A stretch of 6,886 nucleotides of DNA from an uncultured Blautia sp. (GTDB taxonomy: Bacteria; Bacillota; Clostridia; Lachnospirales; Lachnospiraceae): NCBI RefSeq assembly GCF_934371575.1, contig NZ_CAKRNY010000088.1:1-6886 (forward strand), in the 5' to 3' direction. Below, in pieces: positions 1-6,866 of the stretch; position 1 is the first letter of the stretch, and the number at the start of each line of letters is the position of its first letter. Made by a program: the position numbers and the translations under genes. A model generated the notes under the pieces. That model did not search any database, had not been told where the DNA came from, and saw only the letters and a list, made by a program, of their open reading frames with translations.

Positions 1-1
1 G

Positions 2-991
2 ATGAAAAAACTGGTGGTTATGGGATTAGCAATGGCAATGACAGCATCTATGGTAAATGGTGTATGTGCACAGCCGGTACAGGCAGCTGATGGAGAAGGA
101 CTGAAGGTAGCACTTTTACTTTCCGGAGCAGCAAATGACCAGGGCTGGAATCAGACAGCATACGAAGGAGCACAGAAAGCCTGTGAGAAATACGGATATG
201 AGCTGGCTTACACAGAGAACCTGGAAGTTGCTGATATTTCCGCTGCTTATGCTGATTATGCAAGTGCAGGTTATGATGTAGTAATCGGTCACGGATATGA
301 GTTCGGTGATCCTGCACTGGAAGTTGCAGAGACCTACCCAGACACCAAATTCATCTGTACAGAGGCTGACGCTTCCGCTGACAACGTAGCTTCTTACGTT
401 ATGGCATGTGAGCAGACCGCTTATGTAGAAGGAATCATTGCTGCTTCTACTTCTGAGTCTGGTAAGCTTGGCGCTATCGGACCGATCCCTGGAGATTCCC
501 TTGTAAAGATCATTAACGGATATGAAGACGGAGCGAAATCTGTAAATCCTGATATCGAAGTTCAGACAGCCTGGACAAACTCTTTTGTTGATACACAGCT
601 TGCACAGGAAGCTGCAAAAGCTATGATCGACAATGGCGTAGACGTAATCAAGCATTGTGCAAATGCCTGCGGAAACGGTGCAATGACAGCAGCTGTTGAG
701 GCTGGAATCTGGTGCCAGGGCGATTCTTACGATCAGAGCTCTTTAGCACCTGATAATATTCTTGATTCTGCAATTTACAACCTTGATGTTGTAATTGATA
801 CTGCACTTGGCAGCGTTGCAGACGGAAGCTTCGAGGGAGATGTTTACAACCTTGGTATGGCAGACGGCGCAGTAGAAGTTCTCCTTTCCGACAATCTTTC
901 CGATGATGTGAAAGCAACTGCACAGGATGCAATTGACAAAATCGTTTCCGGCGAGCTTGAGGTTGAGCGCGACTACACAATGAGACAGTAA
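2..991 (+). CDS. BMP/PnrA-family purine-type substrate-binding protein of an ABC transporter
   Basis: This is the extracytoplasmic ligand-capturing subunit of a BMP-family ABC importer, a family whose studied members (PnrA, NupN/YufN) bind purine nucleosides. The 329-residue protein opens with a short basic n-region (MKK) and a hydrophobic stretch to about residue 21; a signal peptidase I site is plausible after VQA (residues 26-28). The mature part begins KVALLLSG, followed by NDQGWNQ (45-51), the equivalent of the family's D..SFNQ ligand loop, with D46, W49 and N50 in the expected places. Later blocks (NVASY near 128, GPIPGDS near 160) also fit. Cys22 is not in a lipobox (NGVC), which is unusual for a Gram-positive binding protein. 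Only one base precedes the ATG, so the ribosome binding site and any upstream start cannot be seen. The ATPase and permease genes follow after a hairpin. The family is secure; the exact ligand is inferred from the guanine deaminase gene downstream. Confidence 0.9.
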   Translation: MKKLVVMGLAMAMTASMVNGVCAQPVQAADGEGLKVALLLSGAANDQGWNQTAYEGAQKACEKYGYELAYTENLEVADISAAYADYASAGYDVVIGHGYEFGDPALEVAETYPDTKFICTEADASADNVASYVMACEQTAYVEGIIAASTSESGKLGAIGPIPGDSLVKIINGYEDGAKSVNPDIEVQTAWTNSFVDTQLAQEAAKAMIDNGVDVIKHCANACGNGAMTAAVEAGIWCQGDSYDQSSLAPDNILDSAIYNLDVVIDTALGSVADGSFEGDVYNLGMADGAVEVLLSDNLSDDVKATAQDAIDKIVSGELEVERDYTMRQ

Positions 992-995
992 TAAA

Positions 996-1018
996 TCGGA
1001 TCGCAATCTGAAATCCGA
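996..1018 (+). other. Small stem-loop just after the binding-protein stop codon
   Basis: TCGGAT at 996-1001 is the exact reverse complement of ATCCGA at 1013-1018, giving a 6-bp stem with an 11-base loop, starting four bases after the stop codon. No T-tract follows, so it is not a terminator by itself. It might protect the 3' end of the binding-protein message. A 6-bp match can occur by chance. Confidence 0.35.
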
Positions 1019-1041
1019 CAACTGATTGTTCATAGACAAAT

Positions 1042-1107
1042 GAAGCTGAAATGGAGGAAAGTTATCAATCAGTCAGAAGAGATAACCTTCCGAAATTTCA
1101 GCTTTTT
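1042..1107 (+). terminator. Long intercistronic hairpin with T-tract, probable attenuator or partial terminator
   Basis: The arms pair in register. The lower stem is 10 bp (AAGCTGAAAT at 1043-1052 with ATTTCAGCTT at 1095-1104). Then come a 3x3 internal loop, a 4-bp stem (1056-1059 with 1088-1091), one mismatch, and a 6-bp stem (GTTATC 1061-1066 with GATAAC 1081-1086) closing a 14-base loop. Five T residues (1103-1107) end the structure, as in an intrinsic terminator on the + strand. It lies between the binding-protein gene and the ATPase gene. In this kind of operon, partial termination or 3'-end protection at this point would give more binding protein than membrane components. No promoter was seen between the hairpin and the ATPase start, so some read-through is expected. 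Confidence 0.8.
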
Positions 1108-1143
1108 AAAACACTTTAATTACATTAGAAAAAGGAGAAAACC

Positions 1144-2670
1144 ATGTCTCTTCTTCAAATGAAACATATCTGTAAATCATTTTCCGGCGTATATGCAAAT
1201 GAGGATATCAACCTGACTGTAGAAAAAGGTGAGATCCATGCACTCCTCGGTGAGAACGGAGCCGGAAAGACCACACTTGTTAATATTATATTTGGTCTTT
1301 ACACTGCAGACAGCGGTGAAATTTTGTGGAAAGACAAGCCGGCGGATTTTGCCTCTCCAAGGGAAGCTATCGATGCAGGCATTGGAATGGTCCAGCAGCA
1401 TTTTTCACTGGTAAATAAAATGACAGTTCTGGATAACATTGTCCTGAATCTGAAGGGGAACTCCTTTTTCCTGGACAGAGCTGCTGCAAAAAAGAAGCTG
1501 ACTGATCTGGCAGAAAAATACGGACTCTATGTGAACCCGGATGCTGTGGTCAGTGATCTGTCAGTGGGAGAACAGCAGCGTGTGGAAATCCTGAAAGCAT
1601 TATACAGAAATGTAGAACTTCTGATCCTGGATGAGCCTACTGGCGTGCTCACTCCTCAGGAGACCACACAGTTCTTCGACGTCCTCCGCAATCTGAAAAA
1701 AGAGGGCTACGGAATCATTATCATCACCCACCGTATGAGTGAGATCATGGCGATCAGTGACAAGGTCACCATTCTTCGGGATGGCAGACAGGTGGCAGAT
1801 CTTGTGACCGCAGACACCAACCCGGAAGAGCTGTCCGCCTATATGATCGGACGGGAGCTTAATGATGACTATCATATAGAAGGTGCTCCGAGAAAAGATA
1901 TTATGCTGGAATTGAAAAATGTGTCCAATCATCACAGAAAACACAGCCGTCATAAGCTTGAGAATATCAGCCTTACCATTCACAAAGGAGAAATCCTTGG
2001 AATTGCCGGTGTGGAAGGAAACGGACAGAAAGAGCTTGCGGAGGTGATCACCGGAATCCAGAAAACCGGTGAGGGCGAAATCCTTCTGGACGGACAGAAT
2101 CTGGCAGGAATCAATATCCGCGGACGTTATGAAGCAGGTGTTTCCTATATTTCAGAGGACAGATTGTCAGACAGTCTGATCACCGGAATGAACATTTCAG
2201 AAAACCTTGTTCTCCGGGAATATGGGAAGCTTCCATTTGCAAACCATTCTATTATAAACAAAGCAGCTATTCGTAAAAATGCAGCAGAAAAAATGAAACA
2301 ATATCAGGTGCGCGCATCCGGAAAGTCGGGGATTGATACGCTTGTGAAGCTTTTGTCAGGTGGAAACCAGCAGAAGCTGATCATAGCCAGAGAGCTGAAC
2401 GATCATGCAAAAGTGATCGTGGCAAGCCAGCCAACCAGAGGTCTTGACATCGGCGCTACAGAATTTGTCCGCCAGCAGCTTATAGATCAGAGAAATGCAG
2501 GAAAAGGTGTTATGCTGATCTCCGCAGATCTGGAAGAAATTATGGCATTAAGTGACAGGATCGCAGTGCTTTTTGGTGGAAAAATCGTGGGAATCCTGGA
2601 TAGAGAAGAAGCTACTGTACAGAAAATCGGCCTTCTCATGGGCGGAATTTCAGAAGAGGAGGCAAGATAA
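1144..2670 (+). CDS. Double-domain ABC transporter ATP-binding protein, BMP/nucleoside type (NupO/YufO-like)
   Basis: This cytoplasmic ATPase powers the importer. The 508 residues hold two nucleotide-binding domains. Domain 1 has Walker A GENGAGKTT (36-44), Q-loop VQQ (83-85), signature LSVGEQQ (139-145), Walker B LLILDE (159-164) and switch His196. Domain 2 is degenerate: the Walker A position reads GVEGNGQKE (289-297), with Gln295 where the catalytic Lys belongs; the signature LSGGNQQ (404-410) is good; and the Walker B region reads VIVASQPTRGLD (424-435), with Gln429 in place of the catalytic Glu. This asymmetry is normal in the RbsA/MglA/NupO group, so the gene is intact. AAGGAG (1132-1137) lies six bases before the ATG and sets the start. 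The stop overlaps the next start by one base (TAATG), implying translational coupling to the permease. The family is certain; the substrate is set by the binding protein and permeases. Confidence 0.95.
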   Translation: MSLLQMKHICKSFSGVYANEDINLTVEKGEIHALLGENGAGKTTLVNIIFGLYTADSGEILWKDKPADFASPREAIDAGIGMVQQHFSLVNKMTVLDNIVLNLKGNSFFLDRAAAKKKLTDLAEKYGLYVNPDAVVSDLSVGEQQRVEILKALYRNVELLILDEPTGVLTPQETTQFFDVLRNLKKEGYGIIIITHRMSEIMAISDKVTILRDGRQVADLVTADTNPEELSAYMIGRELNDDYHIEGAPRKDIMLELKNVSNHHRKHSRHKLENISLTIHKGEILGIAGVEGNGQKELAEVITGIQKTGEGEILLDGQNLAGINIRGRYEAGVSYISEDRLSDSLITGMNISENLVLREYGKLPFANHSIINKAAIRKNAAEKMKQYQVRASGKSGIDTLVKLLSGGNQQKLIIARELNDHAKVIVASQPTRGLDIGATEFVRQQLIDQRNAGKGVMLISADLEEIMALSDRIAVLFGGKIVGILDREEATVQKIGLLMGGISEEEAR

Positions 2671-3722
2671 TGGAGAAGGAAAAAAGAACAAGAGGAATCA
2701 CAGATGTACTTCTGATTCTTGTGATCACAATTCTGGCAGGTACGGTTTTGATCCTTGCATGCGGCGCAAGCCCGGTGGAAGCATACGGTCTTTTCTTCCG
2801 TGGAATCTTTGGAACACCTGCTGGATTTGCAGAAATTTTTGTAAAAGCATGCCCGCTGATCCTTACAGGTCTTGGCTGCGCAGTAGCATATCGTACCGGT
2901 TTTTTCAACATTGGTGCAGAAGGACAGTTTTATGTAGGCGCTATGGCAACTACCATGGTAGCTCTGAACTGTACTGCTGTTCCTGGAATACCAAGAATTA
3001 TCCTTTCCCTGGTAATCGGATTTCTGGCAGGCGGCGTGTGGGCGCTGATCGCAGCAGTGTGCAAAGCGAAATTCAATATTTCCGAAATTATTGTCACTAT
3101 CATGCTGAACTATATTGCAATTAATTTTCTTGGCTATGCAGTCCGTTCTTTTTTGATGGATCCAGCCGGAAATGTTCCCCAGTCTGCGAAAATAGACAAA
3201 ACCGTACAGCTTGGAACCCTGATCCGGGCAACCCGTTTTCATGCAGGCATTCTGATCGCAATCATCTGTGTACTTGTAGTGTGGTTTTTCCTGGAAAAAA
3301 CAACTATGGGATACGAATTGAAGGCAGTCGGGCTGAACAAACGTGGAAGCACCTGTAACGGTATTTCTGTTATGAAAAATATTGTGCTTTCCGCCTTTTT
3401 AAGCGGCGGACTTTCCGCAGTGGCAGGCGGAATCGAGGTCCTTGCCATTCAGAAAAAGCTTCTGGAAGGAATCTCCTCAAACTGTGGCTATACAGCTGTT
3501 TTGATCGCACTTGTGGCATTTAACAATCCTATTGGTGTATTCTTTGTGGCAGTGCTTTATGCAGCAATGCAGGTAGGTGCAAGCTCCATGCAAAGACAGC
3601 TTGGAGTACCGTCTGCAATCGTTAACATTTTGATCGGTCTGGTTGTTGTTTTGATCCTGGGAAGAGAACTGTTCCATTTCAAAAAGAAACAGGCAAAAGT
3701 TGGAAAAGGAGGAAATGCGTAA
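2670..3722 (+). CDS. ABC transporter permease 1, BPD_transp_2 family (NupP/YufP-like)
   Basis: This is one of two different integral membrane subunits forming the import channel. It has 350 residues with about nine or ten hydrophobic segments (roughly 13-31, 52-75, 78-98, 106-133, 137-157, 191-210, 240-260, 276-305 as a long or paired segment, and 317-335). A basic tail (KKKQAKVGKGG) is probably cytoplasmic. The conserved NIGAEGQ motif (80-86) and the T.G.ELKAVG..K segment just after the Lys-rich loop near 210 are typical of the permeases that work with BMP binding proteins. The larger size of this partner relative to the second permease is also usual. AGAGGAGG (2655-2662) is a strong ribosome binding site inside the end of the ATPase gene. 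The ATG shares one base with the ATPase stop, and the same arrangement is repeated at the downstream end. Confidence 0.93.
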   Translation: MEKEKRTRGITDVLLILVITILAGTVLILACGASPVEAYGLFFRGIFGTPAGFAEIFVKACPLILTGLGCAVAYRTGFFNIGAEGQFYVGAMATTMVALNCTAVPGIPRIILSLVIGFLAGGVWALIAAVCKAKFNISEIIVTIMLNYIAINFLGYAVRSFLMDPAGNVPQSAKIDKTVQLGTLIRATRFHAGILIAIICVLVVWFFLEKTTMGYELKAVGLNKRGSTCNGISVMKNIVLSAFLSGGLSAVAGGIEVLAIQKKLLEGISSNCGYTAVLIALVAFNNPIGVFFVAVLYAAMQVGASSMQRQLGVPSAIVNILIGLVVVLILGRELFHFKKKQAKVGKGGNA

Positions 3723-4663
3723 TGCTTCAGCAGATTTTCAGTTTAAGCTTTATGACGGCTTTTCTGGCCGCAGCAGTTCGTCTGGCAGTGCCGCTTATGT
3801 ATGGCGGAATTGGTGAGACCATTGCGGAAAAATCCGGTATTCTGAATATCGGAATGGAAGGTGTCATGCTCAGCGGTGCATTCTTTTCCTTTGCAGGTGC
3901 CTGGTATTCCGGCAATCTGTTTGTGGGACTTCTGTGCGGTATGGCAGGAGGACTTATAGTCAGTCTGCTTCACGGACTTCTTTCCATTACACTGATCCAG
4001 AACCAGTCTGTTTCCGGTCTTGCAATCAACATGCTTATGCTTGGCGTCACCAGCTTTTTGTTTAAATTAATGTCAAATGGACAGGGGTATCAGCAGATTG
4101 AGACTTTCCCGAACATTGCCATTCCTGGATTGTCAAAGATTCCGCTGATCGGAGATGCATTTTTTAACTGCGACTTCCTGACCTATATTCTTTATGTGCT
4201 CCTGGTCCTTACCTGGATTTTTTACAAAAAAACCAATCTGGGGCTGTCTTTTATGGCAGTGGGAGAGCACCCGCGTGCAGCAGAATCAGCAGGCATCCAG
4301 GTAAAAAAATACCGCTGGATCGTGATGGTGTTTAACGGAATCCTTGGAGGAATCGGCGGTGCATATCTGGTACTGGTACAGCTTGGCGTTTTTACGGAAA
4401 ATATGATTTCCGGCCGTGGCTATATTGCTCTTGCAACTGTTATTCTTGGACGCTACACACCTTTTGGAATGTTTGGAGCAGCTCTTTTGTTCGGAGCAGC
4501 CAATGCCCTGCAGATTCGTCTCCAGACCATCGGCGTATCCATTTCCCCGTTCCTTCTGGCTATTTTGCCATATGCGCTGACCCTTATTGCAATGCTTGGG
4601 GCTGCCGGAAAGAACAGTGAACCAGAAGCTCTCAGCAAGCCTTATGTAAAAGGCTCAAGATAG
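3722..4663 (+). CDS. ABC transporter permease 2, BPD_transp_2 family (NupQ/YufQ-like)
   Basis: This is the second membrane subunit, presumed to form a heterodimer with the preceding permease. It has 313 residues, mostly hydrophobic helices. The family motif E..GILNIGMEG ends at residue 47 (NIGMEG, 42-47), the counterpart of NIGAEGQ in the partner. A conserved cytoplasmic loop near residues 175-200 (YKKTNLGLSFMAVGEHPRAA) fits the coupling region that contacts the ATPase in this family. A glycine-rich helix (GILGGIGGAYL) and the segment GRGYIALA follow, as is typical. AAGGAGG (3706-3712) precedes the ATG, which shares one base with the preceding stop. The regulator gene starts eight bases after this stop, so the operon continues without a break. 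Confidence 0.93.
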   Translation: MLQQIFSLSFMTAFLAAAVRLAVPLMYGGIGETIAEKSGILNIGMEGVMLSGAFFSFAGAWYSGNLFVGLLCGMAGGLIVSLLHGLLSITLIQNQSVSGLAINMLMLGVTSFLFKLMSNGQGYQQIETFPNIAIPGLSKIPLIGDAFFNCDFLTYILYVLLVLTWIFYKKTNLGLSFMAVGEHPRAAESAGIQVKKYRWIVMVFNGILGGIGGAYLVLVQLGVFTENMISGRGYIALATVILGRYTPFGMFGAALLFGAANALQIRLQTIGVSISPFLLAILPYALTLIAMLGAAGKNSEPEALSKPYVKGSR

Positions 4664-4671
4664 GAGTATCT

Positions 4672-5427
4672 ATGGCAAATAAAGAGTATCTGAACGTAAA
4701 CGAGCTGGCGACCTTATTCGGATTGAACGTGCAGACCCTGCATTATTATGACAAGATCGGAATTCTGAAGCCCAGCTACAGAGATCCGAAAAACGGATAC
4801 CGGAAATATCGTTTTGATCAGACCTATAAGCTTGCATCCATCCGCTATATGCGAAAACTGGGGTATTCCATTGAGGCAGTCCGGGATTTTCAGGACACGA
4901 AAAGTCCTGATGAGGCACTTAAAAGACTGAAGGAGCGTTCCGCAGCCATTCATGCCCAGTGGGAAGAGATGATGCGGATCGACCATGCGATTTTGCGAAA
5001 AATACAGTTTATTGAAGACTCGAAAGAGGGAATTGATTACGAAAATATTCAGGTGGTGAAATATCCGGAGCGAAAATATATTCCCATTGGAGCTGAAGAG
5101 GAGCTTTTTGCAGGCGAATCTTTCTACTTTTATCCAACCATTGTGTTTTATGGGGAAAAGAGCAAGGAATTCGGGGCTCTTCTTACAGATGCCATCCCAG
5201 AGGAAAATGCGGAGATACGCACGATCCCTGCAGGAACCTATGTGGTGGGGTATCACAAGGGAGCATATGAACAGATTCAGGACAGCTTTAAAAGGATAAA
5301 GGAATGGGGACGGAATCTGAATCTGGAGGATACGATTCTGGCGCTGAATATCATCGACCAGTTTGTGGAACAGGATAATGATAATTATTCGACCAGAATT
5401 GAGATCAGGATTGCAGATGCAAAATAG
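4672..5427 (+). CDS. MerR-family transcriptional regulator with putative GyrI-like effector domain
   Basis: This is a DNA-binding regulator of 251 residues. The N-terminal winged helix-turn-helix has the MerR signature: LNVNELATLFGLNVQTLHYYD (7-27) for the helix-turn-helix, then GILKPS and NGYRKY (41-46) for the wing. A charged helical stretch (about 75-120) would be the dimerising coiled coil. The rest (about 125-250) resembles the GyrI-like small-molecule domain of BmrR-type regulators: it starts with VVKYPERKYIPIG, has the central IPAGTYVVGYHKG block, and ends with STRIEIRIAD. MerR proteins activate or repress promoters with long spacers; no such promoter is visible in this window, so the target is probably upstream of the binding-protein gene. 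AGGAG (4662-4666) overlaps the preceding permease stop and lies five bases before the ATG, so the gene is part of the transporter transcript. The ligand is unknown; a purine is an inference from context. Confidence 0.9.
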   Translation: MANKEYLNVNELATLFGLNVQTLHYYDKIGILKPSYRDPKNGYRKYRFDQTYKLASIRYMRKLGYSIEAVRDFQDTKSPDEALKRLKERSAAIHAQWEEMMRIDHAILRKIQFIEDSKEGIDYENIQVVKYPERKYIPIGAEEELFAGESFYFYPTIVFYGEKSKEFGALLTDAIPEENAEIRTIPAGTYVVGYHKGAYEQIQDSFKRIKEWGRNLNLEDTILALNIIDQFVEQDNDNYSTRIEIRIADAK

Positions 5428-5482
5428 AGGAAAAGCTACGCGAGAAAGAAAAATGCAATGATAAGAATGTGAGGGACAAAAA

Positions 5483-6751
5483 ATGGCAGTAAAGATTTAC
5501 CATGGAGATATTTTGTTTACACCGTCAGCAGACAGGTTAGAGGTTCATGAAAATAGTTATATAATTGTGGAAGAGGGAGTGGTTTCACAGATCTGTGAAA
5601 AGCTTCCGGAGCAGTATCAGGGCGCAGAGGTTGTAGATTATGGCGATAAGCTGATCATTCCGGCTTTTTCCGATCTTCATGTACACGGAGCCCAGTATGT
5701 GCAGCGTGGAATTGGTATGGACTGCCTGCTTTCTGACTGGCTGAATGATTATACATTTCCACAGGAATCCCGTTTCCAGAATATGGAGTATGCGAAAAAC
5801 TGCTACGACGCATTTGTAGATGATATGCTCCGCCATGGTACGTTTCATGCCAATGTATTTGCAACCATTCACCGTGAGGCCACAAACTATCTCTTTGATA
5901 AAATGGAAGAGAAAGGAATGTATGGCTATGTGGGAAAGGTGAACATGGACTGCAATTCTCCGGAGTTTCTTACCGAGACCACAGAGGATTCCCTGAAGGA
6001 AACGGAGAAGTATCTGGCAGAACATGAGGGCAGCAAAAAGGTAAAAACCATTCTGGCTCCCCGTTTTGCCCCGACCTGCAGCAAGCCACTGATCGATGGT
6101 CTTGGCAGGCTGGCAGCAAAATATCATTGTGGTGTGCACACCCATCTGGTGGAATCTCTCTGGGAGGCACAGGAAGCTCTGAATCTGTTTCCGGGCTATG
6201 GTTCTGACGCAGAAATCTATGAGCGCGCAGGTCTGATGGATCACGGTCCGTCTATTTTTGCCCATGTTATTTTCCCAACTGAGGAAGATAAGCGGATTCT
6301 GAAAAAACATGGAAGTTTTTCTGTTCACTGCCCAGATGCCACTGTGAATATTATTGCAGGAATTATGCCGATGCAGCATATGGAGGCTGAGGGACTGAAA
6401 ATTGCCATGGGAACCGACATTGCCGGTGGACACGGAATCGGCATCTACCGCCAGGTTGCAAGAGCCGTACAGTTATCCAAGCTGAAAGAATTCTATGAGC
6501 CTGACCAGAGTAAGACGATTACGCTCACACAGGCTTTCTATCATGCAACAAAAGAGTCTGGAAGTGTATTTGGTAAGGTTGGTTCTTTCGAAAAAGGGTA
6601 TGCATTTAATGCTCTTGTGATTGACAATATGGAAGATCCATGGACAAAAATGACTGCAGAGGAGAAACTGGAGCGTTTCTGCTACATCGGAGATGACCGG
6701 AATATTAAGGCCAGATATATTGATGGGGAGCTGTTGGAGCAGGAATTTTAG
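5483..6751 (+). CDS. guaD: Guanine deaminase (guanine to xanthine plus ammonia)
   Basis: This cytoplasmic zinc amidohydrolase has 422 residues, close to the usual bacterial and animal length. Expected active-site residues are present: His66 and His68 (DLHVHGAQY) for zinc, Gln71 for guanine, Arg194 in PRFAPTCS, zinc His221 and proton-shuttle Glu224 (HTHLVE), His261 (FAHVIFP), and zinc Asp312 (GTDIAGG). Guanine-deaminase hallmarks beyond the general amidohydrolase pattern include DWLNDYTFPQESRFQN, ATIH, GYVGKVNMD, TTEDSLKETEKYL and, near the C-terminus, YIGDDRNIKARYIDG; these match my memory of human guanine deaminase closely. One difference is HCPDATVN (282-289), where HCPNSN is common. GAGGG (5471-5475) lies seven bases before the ATG. 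The 55-base gap after the MerR gene shows no terminator or clear promoter, so co-transcription is likely. The next element is the tmRNA promoter, 17 bases after the stop. Confidence 0.93.
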   Translation: MAVKIYHGDILFTPSADRLEVHENSYIIVEEGVVSQICEKLPEQYQGAEVVDYGDKLIIPAFSDLHVHGAQYVQRGIGMDCLLSDWLNDYTFPQESRFQNMEYAKNCYDAFVDDMLRHGTFHANVFATIHREATNYLFDKMEEKGMYGYVGKVNMDCNSPEFLTETTEDSLKETEKYLAEHEGSKKVKTILAPRFAPTCSKPLIDGLGRLAAKYHCGVHTHLVESLWEAQEALNLFPGYGSDAEIYERAGLMDHGPSIFAHVIFPTEEDKRILKKHGSFSVHCPDATVNIIAGIMPMQHMEAEGLKIAMGTDIAGGHGIGIYRQVARAVQLSKLKEFYEPDQSKTITLTQAFYHATKESGSVFGKVGSFEKGYAFNALVIDNMEDPWTKMTAEEKLERFCYIGDDRNIKARYIDGELLEQEF

Positions 6752-6768
6752 AAAGTTCAGTCACCATC

Positions 6769-6797
6769 TTGACAGCTCTGCGCAAAATGCATATAAT
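6769..6797 (+). promoter_or_regulatory. Perfect consensus sigma-A-type promoter for tmRNA
   Basis: TTGACA at 6769-6774 and TATAAT at 6792-6797 are separated by exactly 17 bases, the ideal arrangement for the housekeeping sigma factor. Transcription should start near 6804, about 60 bases before the mature tmRNA end. Such a strong promoter fits an abundant stable RNA. It begins only 17 bases after the guanine deaminase stop codon. Confidence 0.88.
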
Positions 6798-6803
6798 GAA
6801 AGT

Positions 6804-6866
6804 CTAGCGAAAGCACAATTACACAAACTTCGTCTGCGCACCAGCAATACCTATTATATACGATTA
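6804..6866 (+). other. Predicted 5' leader of pre-tmRNA
   Basis: This is the stretch between the predicted start site and the mature tmRNA end. It would be removed by RNase P, as is known for tmRNA precursors. It contains TCTGCGCA (6833-6840), an exact copy of an 8-mer at 6777-6784 in the promoter spacer, and an AT-rich TATTATATA (6852-6860) that could act as a second -10 element. No ORF or stable hairpin was seen in it. Confidence 0.5.

Noticed and set aside
116..655. Minus-strand open frame (179 codons) opposite the binding-protein gene
   Set aside because: It is cysteine-rich and patternless, and opposite a gene of certain family.
2008..2440. Degenerate Walker A and Walker B in the second ATPase domain as a sign of gene decay
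   Set aside because: The same asymmetry is characteristic of the RbsA/MglA/NupO type of double ATPases, and the reading frame, signature motif and neighbouring overlaps are intact.
2487..3242. Long open frame on the minus strand (251 codons) across the ATPase and first permease
   Set aside because: It lies wholly antisense to two clearly recognisable genes, its translation is rich in Cys, His and Lys without any domain pattern, and I saw no ribosome binding site or promoter for it.
5428..5482. Possible promoter between the MerR gene and guanine deaminase
   Set aside because: No -35/-10 pair with acceptable spacing and no MerR-type dyad was found in these 55 bases; only a ribosome binding site is supported.
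5585..6433. Long open frame on the minus strand (282 codons) inside guanine deaminase
   Set aside because: It is antisense to a well-conserved enzyme and its translation has no recognisable family features; it is best explained as a by-product of codon use.
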